Source of the DNA: Bacillus infantis NRRL B-14911 | GTDB taxonomy: Bacteria; Bacillota; Bacilli; Bacillales; Cytobacillaceae | Assembly: GCF_000473245.1 (NCBI RefSeq) | Contig: NC_022524.1 | Coordinates: forward strand, 4,813,501-4,877,500 | Length of the DNA: 64,000 bases | Direction of reading: 5' to 3' | In this document: positions 20,688 through 29,720 of the stretch, in pieces | Numbering within the stretch: position 1 is the stretch's first letter | How the letters are laid out: every line of letters starts with the position of its first letter | Made by a program: the position numbers and the translations under genes | The notes under the pieces: generated by a model | Database searches by the model: none | The model's input: only the letters and a program-made list of their open reading frames with translations | What the model was told of the DNA's origin: nothing

Positions 20688-22130
20688 ATGAGTAAAAGTT
20701 TTGCGGATTATCATTTAAGCGAAGAAATACAAAGGGCACTGGGTGTGTTAAAATACGAATCTCCAACAGAGGTACAAAGCAAGGTCATTCCATTGGCGAT
20801 GGAAAAGCAGGATCTTGTGGTGAAGGCTCAAACCGGAAGCGGGAAGACCGCCTCCTTCGGTATTCCTGTCTGCGATATGGTTGAATGGGAAGAAAAAAGC
20901 CCGCAGGCTTTGATCCTTACCCCAACAAGGGAGCTCGCCGTTCAGGTTCGTGAAGATATTACGAATATCGGCCGTTTCAAACGCATCAAAGCAGTGGCCG
21001 TCTACGGAAAAGAACCTTTTACAAAGCAAAAGGAAGAATTGAAGCAGAAAACGCATGTGGTCGTTGGGACGCCAGGACGGGTTATGGACCATATCGACCG
21101 GGAAACGCTCGTCCTGGATCGAATACAGTATCTGATCATCGATGAAGCGGATGAGATGCTTAATAGAGGGTTCATCGATGAAGTGGAAGCCATCATTAAA
21201 GAGCTTCCTTCAGACCGGGTGACCATGGTTTTTTCTGCTACCCTGCCTAAAGATGTTGAAGCTCTTTGCCACGAATATATGAAAGACCCTGTTCACGTTG
21301 AGATTGAATCAACCGGGGTAACCGCTGAGACGATCGAACATCTCCTAATGGAAGTAAAGCAGGAAGATAAGATTTCGCTCCTTAAAGACATCACAGTTAC
21401 AGAAAATCCTGACAGCTGCCTCATTTTCTGCCGGACTAAAGAACATGTTGATACAGTGTACACTGAACTGGATGGTGCTGGATATTCCAGTGAGAGGCTC
21501 CATGGCGGACTGGAGCAGGAAGACCGGTTTGCGGTTATGGAAGGCTTTAAAATGGGGAACTACCGCTATCTTGTGGCCACCGATGTAGCTGCCAGAGGGA
21601 TTGATATTGATAATGTGAGCCTTGTCATTAACTATGATGTCCCAATGGAAAAAGAAAGCTATGTGCACCGGACCGGAAGAACCGGCCGCGCCGGAAACAA
21701 AGGCAAAGCCATTACGTTTGCCACACCTTTTGAAGAAAAATTCCTTAAAGCGATTGAAAGATACATCGGCTTTGAGATTCCTGTCATAGAAGCACCAAGC
21801 CAGCAGGATGTTGCTGCCGGAAAAGCTGCCTTCGAAGAAAAAATCAGCGGCAGGCGGGTCGTCAGAAATAATAAAACAGCCCGAATCAACCAGGATATCA
21901 TGAAGCTCCACTTTACCGGCGGTAAAAAGAAGAAAATCCGTGCCGTTGATTTTGTCGGAACCATCGCCAAAATCCCTGGAGTCACAGCAGACGATATCGG
22001 CATCATCACCATCCATGATCAGATGTCATATGTTGATATTCTGAATGGGAAAGGATCGCTGGTTCTGCAGGCTATGGAGAATGCCACGGTTAAGGGGAAG
22101 AAATTGAAGGTCAGTAAGGCGATTAAGTAA
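20688..22130 (+). CDS. dbpA: DEAD-box RNA helicase DbpA (YxiN) acting on 23S rRNA
   Basis: 480 residues, about the length of B. subtilis YxiN (479). Helicase motifs in order: Q-motif (YESPTEVQ), motif I AQTGSGKT (about residues 47-54), Ia PTRELAVQ, motif II DEAD, motif III SAT, then 'HGGLEQEDR', '[12 protein letters not shown]' and [12 protein letters not shown]. The last 75 residues form the RRM-like domain of DbpA that binds hairpin 92 of 23S rRNA and directs the helicase to 50S assembly. ATG 20688 is preceded by an AAACGGGG-like site. One of the few plus-strand genes in this part; ends in a strong terminator. Confidence 0.95.
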   Translation: MSKSFADYHLSEEIQRALGVLKYESPTEVQSKVIPLAMEKQDLVVKAQTGSGKTASFGIPVCDMVEWEEKSPQALILTPTRELAVQVREDITNIGRFKRIKAVAVYGKEPFTKQKEELKQKTHVVVGTPGRVMDHIDRETLVLDRIQYLIIDEADEMLNRGFIDEVEAIIKELPSDRVTMVFSATLPKDVEALCHEYMKDPVHVEIESTGVTAETIEHLLMEVKQEDKISLLKDITVTENPDSCLIFCRTKEHVDTVYTELDGAGYSSERLHGGLEQEDRFAVMEGFKMGNYRYLVATDVAARGIDIDNVSLVINYDVPMEKESYVHRTGRTGRAGNKGKAITFATPFEEKFLKAIERYIGFEIPVIEAPSQQDVAAGKAAFEEKISGRRVVRNNKTARINQDIMKLHFTGGKKKKIRAVDFVGTIAKIPGVTADDIGIITIHDQMSYVDILNGKGSLVLQAMENATVKGKKLKVSKAIK

Positions 22131-22164
22131 GAGCCACGGGGACAGACCCCTTGGCTCTTTTTTT
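22131..22164 (+). terminator. Terminator of dbpA
   Basis: GAGCCACGGGG (22131-22141) pairs with CCCCTTGGCTC (22147-22157), one mismatch, then TTTTTTT. Confidence 0.9.
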
Positions 22165-22167
22165 CCC

Positions 22168-23415
22168 CTACTTATAATCATTAATCGGCCCCTGATCCAT
22201 CAAAACCTCTACCATATTCGAAGCTCCCATTACTAGTCTGGGTCTATACTCAGAGTTGGGTGCACTATAAAGCTCTAATGGGCTTATAATCACTCCATCG
22301 TCGGTATTATGGAGTATTCCGGGCACACAGGTATAGATCGTGTCATTATTATTCGCATTCTTGGAGGAAATGGTAACAGAAGTTCCGCTATGGTTATCAA
22401 TACTCATGGATACCTTGTATCTGTAGAATGACCCTGTTCCATTTGACTGAGCTGAATATACAACAGGCACCACTGCCAGAATATCATTGGTCAGCCTCAA
22501 TTTAATGACTTCTTTCTTTGTGGATCCGCTGAATCTTCCCACATCCCCCATATGCTCTACTGCTCCATTGCCAAACCTCTTGAGTGGCGGTGTCCCCTGG
22601 GCCCCGAACATGGCTACATCTATCTGCCTGCCATTCTTTGTATAAACCAGAGCATAGATATCATAGTCCGTCCCTGTCTTCCAGGAGACTGTCGCCGTAA
22701 TTTCAGGTGTTTTCTCAATTAACACCGGCTTCTGGCCTTTATCGAGATTTATTTTCCCTTTTGCTTTTTCAAGGCTTATCGGCGGCAGAGTATTTAAGCT
22801 GCTTTTCTTTTCAGGGACTGATTGTGTTTTAGCAGGTTCTTTTAAAGCTTGTTTTTCAACAGCTTGAGGTGCAGGAGGCTGTTTTTGCTCCTCAGCTTCA
22901 ACCTCAACACCGTAAAGTTTACATAAACCTTCAAGGCCTGAATCGAATCCCCGCCACACTGATTTTGCCTTTGTCTGGCCGTTTCTTACATACAATTCCA
23001 GTACTACTATTCCGTTTTCATTTTTAAAAACAGATGGGACAAATTGAATCAATTCCCCGCCCGCACTGATCTCCGCCTTTAAATTCCTCACATTGGAAAA
23101 GCCGGTATGATTATCCTCGGTTAGCGTGATGGCTATTTTAGCAATCCCTGCAGGCAGTTTACTCATATCAAACTCAAGTTTATGTACCTTTGTCTGACCC
23201 ACATTCACAGACGGAATAAGAGCAGCGGCTCCAGACAGACTTTTCGGCTGATTATAAAAAATGATCCCGCTGTCTCCCTGTACCTTGCCTGAATCAGTCA
23301 GCAGGAAAGCGGTTAAGGAAATATCTATCATATTGGACATTTCGTAGTTGACAGTAACAGTTCCTTTTGGAGAACTTAAAACTGCATTTGCTCCCATCTG
23401 AAGCAATGAATTCAT
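22168..23415 (-). CDS. TerD-domain protein with duplicated or split TerD-like halves
   Basis: 415 residues from ATG 23415, with AGAAGGG 9 bases upstream; TTG 23424 would be too near. The N-terminal part (about 1-155) is a TerD domain: 'GTVTVNYEMSNMIDISLTAFLLTDSGKVQGDSGIIFYNQ', then 'KLEFDMSKLPAGIAKIAITLT' and 'LELYVRNGQTK...GFDSGLEGLCKLYGVEV'. A Pro/Gln/Lys linker (about 170-225) leads to a second beta-rich domain (about 235-415) that starts like another TerD ('ATVSWKTGTDYDIYALV'). TerD domains bind Ca2+ and occur in stress, tellurite and phage-response gene sets. No terB/C/Z genes are near. A small membrane protein is encoded just upstream on the same strand, so the two may act together at the membrane. 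Confidence 0.82.
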   Translation of the reverse strand: MNSLLQMGANAVLSSPKGTVTVNYEMSNMIDISLTAFLLTDSGKVQGDSGIIFYNQPKSLSGAAALIPSVNVGQTKVHKLEFDMSKLPAGIAKIAITLTEDNHTGFSNVRNLKAEISAGGELIQFVPSVFKNENGIVVLELYVRNGQTKAKSVWRGFDSGLEGLCKLYGVEVEAEEQKQPPAPQAVEKQALKEPAKTQSVPEKKSSLNTLPPISLEKAKGKINLDKGQKPVLIEKTPEITATVSWKTGTDYDIYALVYTKNGRQIDVAMFGAQGTPPLKRFGNGAVEHMGDVGRFSGSTKKEVIKLRLTNDILAVVPVVYSAQSNGTGSFYRYKVSMSIDNHSGTSVTISSKNANNNDTIYTCVPGILHNTDDGVIISPLELYSAPNSEYRPRLVMGASNMVEVLMDQGPINDYK

Positions 23416-23514
23416 ATAAACCAACCCTTCTCATAAATGCATTGATGATGTTTTTGCAAGTCGAAATCAAGCAGCCTTGTGGACTAGTAATCTGGTAATT
23501 ACAGCAATAGGTAA

Positions 23515-23799
23515 TTATTTTTTCTTTTTCAGCTCTAGAAGTGTAGGTGCTATATTCAGCAAAATAGAAATAATCGTCAAAACCCACAACGCCTTCTCCA
23601 TAGTAGGTACAACATCCATTAAAGCCGGCCAATCTTCACTGTTTACCCAATTAGATACAGCGCTGTATTGTGCACAGAGTGTCAAAGCAGTAAGTGATAA
23701 TCCCATTGCCATCGCAAATTTGTAATCTTTGCCTGTCATATACATATAAAGATTTATAAAGGTTGCTGCTATGGCAGCAGCTCCTAGTATAAACCACAT
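23515..23799 (-). CDS. Small membrane protein upstream of the TerD gene
   Basis: 94 residues; ATG 23799 with TGGAGG 7 bases upstream. Three hydrophobic segments (about 1-20, 27-45 and 69-88), a Trp/Glu/Asp loop (NWVNSEDWPALMDVVP) before the last one and a KKKK tail that would anchor at the inner face. It lies 99 bases upstream of the TerD gene on the same strand without a terminator between, so they are probably one transcript. No family recognised. Confidence 0.75.
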   Translation of the reverse strand: MWFILGAAAIAATFINLYMYMTGKDYKFAMAMGLSLTALTLCAQYSAVSNWVNSEDWPALMDVVPTMEKALWVLTIISILLNIAPTLLELKKKK

Positions 23800-23952
23800 A
23801 ATTATACCTCCATCCTATTTTTAGAAGAACATGTATTATTATTTTTCTGTTAATTTCTTCCTATGAGTTGAAAAAGCTCTTCATCTATTCTAGCAAATAA
23901 TTTTTTTTATTTCAGAAAATTCCTGTCATGCTAACCAAGAAACTGCTGCAAC

Positions 23953-23988
23953 AAAAAGGGACACCAATCCATTTGCGGATTGTGTCCC
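23953..23988 (-). terminator. Terminator of the DUF2254 gene
   Basis: GGGACACAATCC and GGATTGGTGTCCC (23977-23988 with 23958-23970) pair with a single bulge, then TTTTTGTTG on the minus strand. Confidence 0.88.
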
Positions 23989-24060
23989 CATAAACTTTAT
24001 TATTTAACGTATTCTTTCCAAGTTTCGAAACAGGCAGTCGTAAAACCTGCCTTTCCCCCA

Positions 24061-25311
24061 TCATTCTTCAACCAGGCAGACTTTATACAATTCATCCTTC
24101 TCGGTTTTGGTGAGTGCAGCCGTTTCTACTTGTTCTTTCAAATAATCTGCGAACTTATCAAGGGTTTTGCGTATTTCCGGGCCGCAGCCTGAGCCTATTT
24201 CTTCAAGCGCCTTAAAAATCGCCTGCATGACTGAAAAATCATCTTTCGCGTAGTAGCTGATCTGCCTGAAGGAAGTATTCAAAAGATCTTCAAATGGCCG
24301 ATGCGGAATGATAACCTTCATTCTTCCTTCATCATCAGAGATGGCTTTAACCTCCCCGTTTAAATGGCTGGCTGCAGACAGGCAGACACTTAAATAATTG
24401 ATGCACTGGATGGCTGTATTGGGATCATTAATTCCCGGTGATACCGCCCTCAAGGCCACCTCAGCAATTTTTTGCAGGCCAAATTCCACATCACTATAAG
24501 TGGTCCGCTCTATCCCTACGATAACAGCATCCTCAAGGCCTTCCGGTATTTCTTCCTGATTGTGGACACAAAGCAGATCATGTTTTTCCGTAACAAAATG
24601 GCCGATTGGCTTGAGAACCTCAATGATGCTTCCCTGTTCAGCGGCATGCTCCATCAGCATGCCTTCATCAATATACTGAATATAGCCAAACCGTCTGGCC
24701 TTTACAGCCTTTGCTTCAATGACAACCGACGGCCGGACCTGCAGCAGGGATACACGGTCATCCTGCTCATACCTTTCTTTTTCCTTCTTAATCACATCCA
24801 ATGCATCGTCAGCAAGCCTCTCAATCAGCTTGCCGACCTGAATGGATGTGGCGACATGGTAGATGAAATAGGCAAAAAATGCGAGGCATATGAACGCAAT
24901 GATTATGCCAATAGAAGCCGATGCCACCGTATTACCAAAGGATTCTCTTATAAACAGCAGTGTAAATATACAATAAACAAATCCGCCAATAAAGACTCCC
25001 AGCACCCTCATCGTCACCGGATCCTGAATAAAGTTCTCCAGCGTCCTCGGCGAAAATTGGGAAGAATATGTAGTTAACACAACCATGGTGGTAGAAAAGG
25101 TAATGGTCGTCATGGTCAATAACGAACCGGCAATGGTCCCAAGAATCGTTTTACCCAAATCCAGCCCCACAAGAAAGATCTCTGGATAAAATTCGTTCAA
25201 ATAATAATCAACATATACCACACCGATCGCAAGAATCAATGCGACGAGCGTATACACAGCCGGAATGAACCATGTACCTTCTTTAATTTTAAATAAGAAC
25301 TGCTTAAACAA
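24061..25311 (-). CDS. DUF2254 integral membrane protein
   Basis: 416 residues if started at TTG 25311, where a double purine-rich site (AAAGGGGAAGGGG) precedes it; a longer frame to TTG 25374 adds a Lys/Arg-rich stretch that is just this ribosome site translated. Four hydrophobic segments in the first 180 residues, with the family sequence 'GSLLTMTTITFSTTMVVLTTYSSQFSPRTLENFIQD' between the second and third. The C-terminal 230 residues are cytosolic and hold the conserved 'ALRAVSPGINDPNTAIQCINYLS' (DUF2254 hallmark). No function is established for the family. It has a terminator on each side, so it is likely a single-gene transcript. Confidence 0.85.
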   Translation of the reverse strand: MFKQFLFKIKEGTWFIPAVYTLVALILAIGVVYVDYYLNEFYPEIFLVGLDLGKTILGTIAGSLLTMTTITFSTTMVVLTTYSSQFSPRTLENFIQDPVTMRVLGVFIGGFVYCIFTLLFIRESFGNTVASASIGIIIAFICLAFFAYFIYHVATSIQVGKLIERLADDALDVIKKEKERYEQDDRVSLLQVRPSVVIEAKAVKARRFGYIQYIDEGMLMEHAAEQGSIIEVLKPIGHFVTEKHDLLCVHNQEEIPEGLEDAVIVGIERTTYSDVEFGLQKIAEVALRAVSPGINDPNTAIQCINYLSVCLSAASHLNGEVKAISDDEGRMKVIIPHRPFEDLLNTSFRQISYYAKDDFSVMQAIFKALEEIGSGCGPEIRKTLDKFADYLKEQVETAALTKTEKDELYKVCLVEE

Positions 25312-25377
25312 TCCCCTTCCCCTTTCTTTACGCTTTTTAATTGTTTTTGCCCTAAAATTGTTTTTGTGAAACAAAGA

Positions 25378-25404
25378 GAGCCAAGGGGTCAGGTCCCTTG
25401 GCTC
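25378..25404. terminator. Hairpin between DUF2254 gene and MFS gene
   Basis: Perfect 10-base stem GAGCCAAGGG / CCCTTGGCTC with a 7-base loop; T-rich on both sides (TTCTTTT on plus, TCTTTGTTT on minus). It may serve as a second terminator for the MFS transcript. Confidence 0.55.
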
Positions 25405-25420
25405 TTCTTTTCAAATAAAA

Positions 25421-25473
25421 GGTGCCTGACCCTTCAGTATGTTAACACTTTACCGTACTGGGGGTCAGGCACC
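25421..25473 (-). terminator. Repeat-type hairpin acting as MFS terminator
   Basis: GGTGCCTGACCC (25421-25432) pairs with GGGTCAGGCACC (25462-25473), with an inner CAGTA/TACTG stem, and TTTTATTTG follows on the minus strand. The same sequence type, in a half copy, is found at 29403-29443. Confidence 0.75.
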
Positions 25474-25493
25474 GACTTAGGCACTATTTCATA

Positions 25494-26729
25494 TTATCCA
25501 ACTCTCGTATGAGGCTCCAACTTCATCTTCCCCTTACGTTCCTTACGCTTCTTGCCCTCACCAGGCGGCTTAATGGTCAGTGCAATCACAAGTGAGACGA
25601 TACACAATGCTGCGATAACCGTAAACGTTGCCTGGAACCCACCAAGTACAGCGGCTACCAGAGAGCCCGCTAAAGCCCCGATTCCAAATCCCTGGTAGAT
25701 TACGCCATAGTTCTTGCTTTGGTTCTTCAGTCCAAAGAAGTCTGCCACGATGGCTGGGAATACAGTGATGTTTCCGCCAAAGCAGAAGGCAATGGCTGCT
25801 ACACAGGCGAAGAAGATCGGGAAGTTCAATGGAACAAAGCTTAAGACTGTGACTGCAATGGCAGTGACCAGCAGCGTTCCGCAAATAACTTCCATCCGGC
25901 CGACTTTATCTGACAGTGCACCCAGAACGATTCGGCCTGTTGTATTAAAGATGGCTACCAATGCGACTGCGTTTGCCGCTGTAGCTGCATCCAGCCCGGC
26001 TAAGCTGACTCCGATGTCCTTGACAATCCCGACCAGGTATAACCCGCTCATACATGCTGTGAAGAAGATCACAAACAGCAGATATGCCTGCTTCGTTTTC
26101 AGCATTTCTTTGACTGTATAATCCTTTTGCTTTGATGCCGCTTTCATAGAGCTGTCTGCTGTTTCTTTTGCTTCTTTTAGTAAAAACGAGCCGCCAACGA
26201 CCATTACCAGGACGATTGCTCCCCATACGAGGAAGGCTGTTGAGACACCGAATGATGAGATAAAACTGGCGTTCACATATTTAAAAATCAGGCTGCCTGT
26301 CCCAAATGCACCAACGGAAATCCCTGAGATCAAGCCTTTTTTCTCTGGGAACCATTTGATCAAATTGCTTAGTGTTGTAATATAAGCCGTACCATCTGCG
26401 AAGCCAACGATCACTCCGGCAACGGCGTACAGCATCCATAATGAGGATACCTGTGAGCTGAGGATTAACCCAGCACCAAGCAATATCCCGGCCGCGGCCA
26501 CCAAACGGCGAAGGCCCCATCTATCCTGCAGCTTCCCTGAGAACAGGGTCGCAAATGCTAAAGCAAAGCTTGTAATGGAAAAAGTAATGCTGGTTGCGCT
26601 TAATTCCCAGCCGAATTTATCGACTAGAGGCTGATTGAAAAGGCTCCACGTATAAATGGTGCCCAAACCCATCTGGACGATAATGGTGCCAATGATGATA
26701 AGAAGTCGATTTGCCTTTCGTTCGTTCAT
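25494..26729 (-). CDS. MFS carrier, oxalate/formate antiporter (OFA, YhjX-like) family
   Basis: 411 residues from ATG 26729 (AGGAG 7 bases upstream); the frame to 26771 lacks a site. Twelve membrane helices. OFA features: 'GTIYTWSLFNQPLVDKFGW' after helix 1, the MFS loop 'GKLQDRWGLRRL', 'GFADGTAYITTLSNLIKWFPEKKGLISGISVGAFGTGS' and, in the second half, 'GALSDKVGRMEV'. OFA carriers move small carboxylates; E. coli YhjX is a pyruvate-induced member driven by the LytS/LytT-type system YpdAB. Here a LytS/LytT pair lies directly upstream on the same strand, and a YpdB-like half-site (26826-26835) sits before this gene, so a pyruvate or similar acid substrate is the best guess (inference). Confidence 0.88.
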   Translation of the reverse strand: MNERKANRLLIIIGTIIVQMGLGTIYTWSLFNQPLVDKFGWELSATSITFSITSFALAFATLFSGKLQDRWGLRRLVAAAGILLGAGLILSSQVSSLWMLYAVAGVIVGFADGTAYITTLSNLIKWFPEKKGLISGISVGAFGTGSLIFKYVNASFISSFGVSTAFLVWGAIVLVMVVGGSFLLKEAKETADSSMKAASKQKDYTVKEMLKTKQAYLLFVIFFTACMSGLYLVGIVKDIGVSLAGLDAATAANAVALVAIFNTTGRIVLGALSDKVGRMEVICGTLLVTAIAVTVLSFVPLNFPIFFACVAAIAFCFGGNITVFPAIVADFFGLKNQSKNYGVIYQGFGIGALAGSLVAAVLGGFQATFTVIAALCIVSLVIALTIKPPGEGKKRKERKGKMKLEPHTRVG

Positions 26730-26825
26730 GTCGAATCTCCTCTTTCTAAGCGGTTTCATAATCTCAAGCAATTGTGTTTATACTTGAATTCTACCGCTGA
26801 AAATAGGAATTAAATCGCTTTCAGA

Positions 26826-26851
26826 ACGAAATGCCTGATATTCGGAATGAG
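26826..26851 (-). promoter_or_regulatory. Candidate LytTR binding site upstream of the MFS gene
   Basis: Minus-strand GGCATTTCGT (26826-26835) differs at two positions from the YpdB repeat GGCATTTCAT as I remember it. A weaker half-site CTCATTCCGA lies upstream (26842-26851). Spacing between the halves (6 bases) is shorter than the 11 reported for YpdB, so the exact site is uncertain. A purine-rich promoter region follows. Confidence 0.5.
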
Positions 26852-26857
26852 TGGTAT

Positions 26858-27586
26858 TTACAAATGCATAATCTGCCGGAACGCTTTCGACTTGCTTCTG
26901 CTGACCGGTATTTCCGCCTTCACACCCTTCAGTTTCAATACATATGTATTATTGAACCATGGCACAATCTCATGGATCTTGGACAGATTCACACTATAGG
27001 AACGGTGGCATCTAAAAAAGAGATCCTGAGGCAGGCTGTCATGAAATTCGCTAATTGACACAGGCATCGTGTACTCTTCCGACTCTGTGTAAACCAGGGT
27101 GATTTTTTCACTAGCCTCAGCGTAATAAATATCATTTACCTCCGTCACGATGATATTTTCATTTTTCCTCAGATTAATCCGGCGATTGCGGTCCTGGGGA
27201 ATCTCTTCCTGCGTCTGCTTTCCCTTCTGAAAGGCTGCTTCCAGCTTGGAAAGCATAGCGGCAATCCTTTTTTCCTCATAAGGCTTTAAAATATAATCAA
27301 AAGCCTCCAGTTCAAAGGCCTGTGCCGCATGCTCCTTATAAGCTGTTGTGAAAATGATATACGGCTTCTTAGCAAACTTGCTGATGCTTCCTGCCAGCAG
27401 CATCCCATCCAATGAGGGGATATTGATGTCCAGGAAGATGGCATCGACTTCTTCCTCCTGAAGGAACTTCAGCACATCCAGCCCGTCCTCAAACGAAGCC
27501 ACAATCTCGATTTTGCTATGCGTCTCTATTAAATATTCCAGCTCTTCCTTCGCCGGAATTTCATCTTCTACTATGATCGCTCTCAT
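26858..27586 (-). CDS. LytT/YpdB-type response regulator (REC-LytTR)
   Basis: 242 residues. Receiver domain 1-118 with the acidic pair Glu7/Asp8, phospho-acceptor Asp53 (FLDINIPSLDG), Thr84 (FTTAY) and Lys104. The LytTR DNA-binding domain covers about 137-240: 'INLRKNENIIVTEVNDIYYAEA', 'FFRCHRSYSVNLSKI'. It binds direct repeats upstream of target genes. Its ATG overlaps the stop of the sensor gene (ATGA), so the pair is co-translated. The MFS carrier follows 128 bases downstream and is the likely target. Confidence 0.93.
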   Translation of the reverse strand: MRAIIVEDEIPAKEELEYLIETHSKIEIVASFEDGLDVLKFLQEEEVDAIFLDINIPSLDGMLLAGSISKFAKKPYIIFTTAYKEHAAQAFELEAFDYILKPYEEKRIAAMLSKLEAAFQKGKQTQEEIPQDRNRRINLRKNENIIVTEVNDIYYAEASEKITLVYTESEEYTMPVSISEFHDSLPQDLFFRCHRSYSVNLSKIHEIVPWFNNTYVLKLKGVKAEIPVSRSKSKAFRQIMHL

Positions 27587-29250
27587 GATGGCTCCTTACC
27601 TATGTCAAAATAAACTTCCGTGCCCGGATTCAGCCTGTGAATCACCAGATCAGTCCCGTAAATCAGCTTCACCCGCTGATGCACATTGAAAAGGCCAATC
27701 TGCTTGGAGGAAACCTCCCCTTTGTGCAGGCGATCAATCACTTCCTGGTCGATTCCTTTTCCTGTATCCCTGACACTCACTCTAATTTTATCTTGGAATT
27801 CTTTAATGGAAATCGTCACGCTGCCAGGCCCTTTTTGTTTTAATATGCCATGGACCACGGCATTTTCCACTAAAGGCTGGATCAGCAGGCTTGGCAGTTT
27901 TAAATGAAGATCGTCTATATCATAAACAACCTGAAGACGTTCACCAAACCTTGCTTTTTCTATTTTAATATAATTTCTCACCTGCTCAAGCGCCGTTTGA
28001 ACTTCAATCAGTTCTTCGCCAACTTCCAAATTATAGCGCATATACCCAGATAGACTGATGATCAGTTCCCTTGCTTTTTCCGGGTCACGCCTTGTCGTTG
28101 AGGCAATCGCATTAAGGGCATTGAACAAGAAGTGAGGATTGATTTTTGACTGCAAGGCCCTTATCTCAGCTTTATTGGCTTCTTCCTTAATCTGCTCCAC
28201 TCTCGAAACTTCCATCAAAGTAGAGATGATCTGCGCCAGTCCAATCGCCATCGTCTGCAGTGTATTTGTGATGGTATAGGCTCTCCGGTAATAAATTTTC
28301 AATGTCCCTGTTATAATGCCCTGCTCTGATAGAGGAATAATCAGCAGGCAGTGGATCTGCGGTGTATGATGATCGGCAATATTGTTCCTGATGGTAATCT
28401 GCCCATTGCGGATCGTTTCTTTCGTCAGATCACTGATGATTTCCTGTCCAATCTTATACTTCTCTTCCCCATATCCGACATAGGCAAGAACATCCTTTGT
28501 ATCCGTAATCGCAACGGCATCTGCCTTGATATCATCTTTAATGATCCTGCAAATCGTCCGAAGCGATTCTCCGTTAATCGAGCGGAAATATGGCAGAGTC
28601 TTATTAGCGATATTAAGGGCCAGCTGGGACTGCTGGGCGGCAATCCGCTCTTTCTCCCCTTCCACACTCGCAATCATCAGGATGATCAGTCCAATGCTGA
28701 CCTGTCCCAAAATCATCGGAATCCCTATCTTCGATACAATCGCGACACCCAATTCAAAGGAATCAGCCATTGCTAAAATAAGAATCATCGTCAGGGTCTC
28801 GCAGAACATCCCGGCGATAATCCCATAAATCCATCGCCTGCTTTTTTTCATATAAACATGGATATAGCCAGCAGTGAACCCTGCCAGAATACTGGTGATC
28901 AGGCACGGAACAGAGGTCACCCCGCCAATATCGATCAAATAGCGGTGCATCCCGGAAACAATCCCTGTTACTATGCCAACCCATGGGCCAAACAGGATTC
29001 CCCCGGAAACTATCGCAATCGTCCGGATATTAATGATCGAACCTTCCACTTCAATTCCCGAATAGGTCCCAAAAAGGGCAAACACACAGAAAATCCCCGT
29101 CAGCAGCGACAGCTCTACCGGGGAATGATGGTCCCTCTGCAAAATCTCTTTAAACTTCGGCACCCTCGCCATGAAAAATAAAGTAATCAGCAAAAGTGCA
29201 GCCCGCTCGATTAACCGAATGAGCATTTCTAACTCAGATGAAGCGTACAT
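27583..29250 (-). CDS. LytS-type sensor histidine kinase (5TM-GAF-HisK)
   Basis: 555 residues from ATG 29250 (AAGGAGG 10 bases upstream; the frame to 29274 starts inside the ribosome site). N-terminal 5TMR-LYT domain (about 1-190) with 'GGILFGPWVGIVTGIVSGMHRY' typical of LytS; a GAF-like domain (about 220-350); a His-kinase phosphorylation motif 'NPHFLFNALNAI'; then an HATPase domain with 'LVENAVVHG' and 'RDTGKGI'. LytS/YpdA/BtsS kinases of this type sense pyruvate or the membrane state. It phosphorylates the response regulator encoded by the overlapping next gene. Confidence 0.93.
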   Translation of the reverse strand: MYASSELEMLIRLIERAALLLITLFFMARVPKFKEILQRDHHSPVELSLLTGIFCVFALFGTYSGIEVEGSIINIRTIAIVSGGILFGPWVGIVTGIVSGMHRYLIDIGGVTSVPCLITSILAGFTAGYIHVYMKKSRRWIYGIIAGMFCETLTMILILAMADSFELGVAIVSKIGIPMILGQVSIGLIILMIASVEGEKERIAAQQSQLALNIANKTLPYFRSINGESLRTICRIIKDDIKADAVAITDTKDVLAYVGYGEEKYKIGQEIISDLTKETIRNGQITIRNNIADHHTPQIHCLLIIPLSEQGIITGTLKIYYRRAYTITNTLQTMAIGLAQIISTLMEVSRVEQIKEEANKAEIRALQSKINPHFLFNALNAIASTTRRDPEKARELIISLSGYMRYNLEVGEELIEVQTALEQVRNYIKIEKARFGERLQVVYDIDDLHLKLPSLLIQPLVENAVVHGILKQKGPGSVTISIKEFQDKIRVSVRDTGKGIDQEVIDRLHKGEVSSKQIGLFNVHQRVKLIYGTDLVIHRLNPGTEVYFDIGKEPS

Positions 29251-29370
29251 AATGGTGTGGCCTCCTTGGTGCAAAAGTACTTATAAATAAATTCATGATA
29301 TAGATGAGGTATTTTGTATGCTTATCATTATTGGCTGGAAAGTTGAGGATAATGCTATTTTAGGGTAATA

Positions 29371-29401
29371 AAAAACACAAAGCTATAATTTGGCTTTGTG
29401 A
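29371..29401 (-). terminator. Terminator-like hairpin upstream of lytS
   Basis: CACAAAGC (29394-29401 arm on minus) and GCTTTGTG (29377-29384 arm) pair over 8 bases, then TTTTTTATT on the minus strand. It could end transcripts that come from rlmH, or lie in a lytS leader. Confidence 0.65.
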
Positions 29402-29402
29402 G

Positions 29403-29443
29403 GTGCCTGACTCCCGGCACGTTAATACTTTACCTAGCTGGCT
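29403..29443. repeat. Half copy of the GGTGCCTGAC repeat
   Basis: Same order of blocks as 25421-25462 (GGTGCCTGAC, then TTAAYACTTTACC, then CTGG) but the closing arm is missing, so it cannot form the outer hairpin. Confidence 0.6.
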
Positions 29444-29474
29444 TCCTTTTAATTGATGGATCCTACATAAGAAA

Positions 29475-29665
29475 AATAAGCGGGGATTTTACGGCTAAAT
29501 ACAGAATGGAATTCATTTTTGGTAAATAAGAGGAGATTTTCCGGTTATGCAAAGCAAATTATTACAATTTCATATTTTTCGAGTTAATAAGCGGAATTTC
29601 TCCGTCTATTTGCGCTGATTTTTATCAATTTTATTAATTAAGCGGAATTCTTCCGTCTATTAATC
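29475..29665. repeat. Four short palindromic repeats between rlmH and lytS
   Basis: Copies start at 29475, 29525, 29586 and 29637. The shared form is ATAAGCGGAATTTTnCCGTCTATT, seen best in the last two. Each pairs CGG with CCG and AATA with TATT, giving a short hairpin. Spacing is 50, 61 and 51 bases. The whole 29251-29759 interval (509 bases) has no coding frame. Confidence 0.65.
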
Positions 29666-29720
29666 AGTCAGTCTTCTTAATCTTATCCCCTACAGGATAA
29701 CCTTTTCTATTTTTATCCCA

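Noticed and set aside
20455-20766. 103-residue minus-strand frame
   Set aside because: It runs across the dispersed repeat and the start of dbpA in antisense.
26730-26857. Full YpdB operator with 11-base spacer
   Set aside because: Only one good half-site is present; the second half is weak and at a different distance, so only a candidate site was reported.
29475-29665. CRISPR-like array
   Set aside because: The repeats are degenerate, short and palindromic, spacers are not unique inserts and no cas genes are present.
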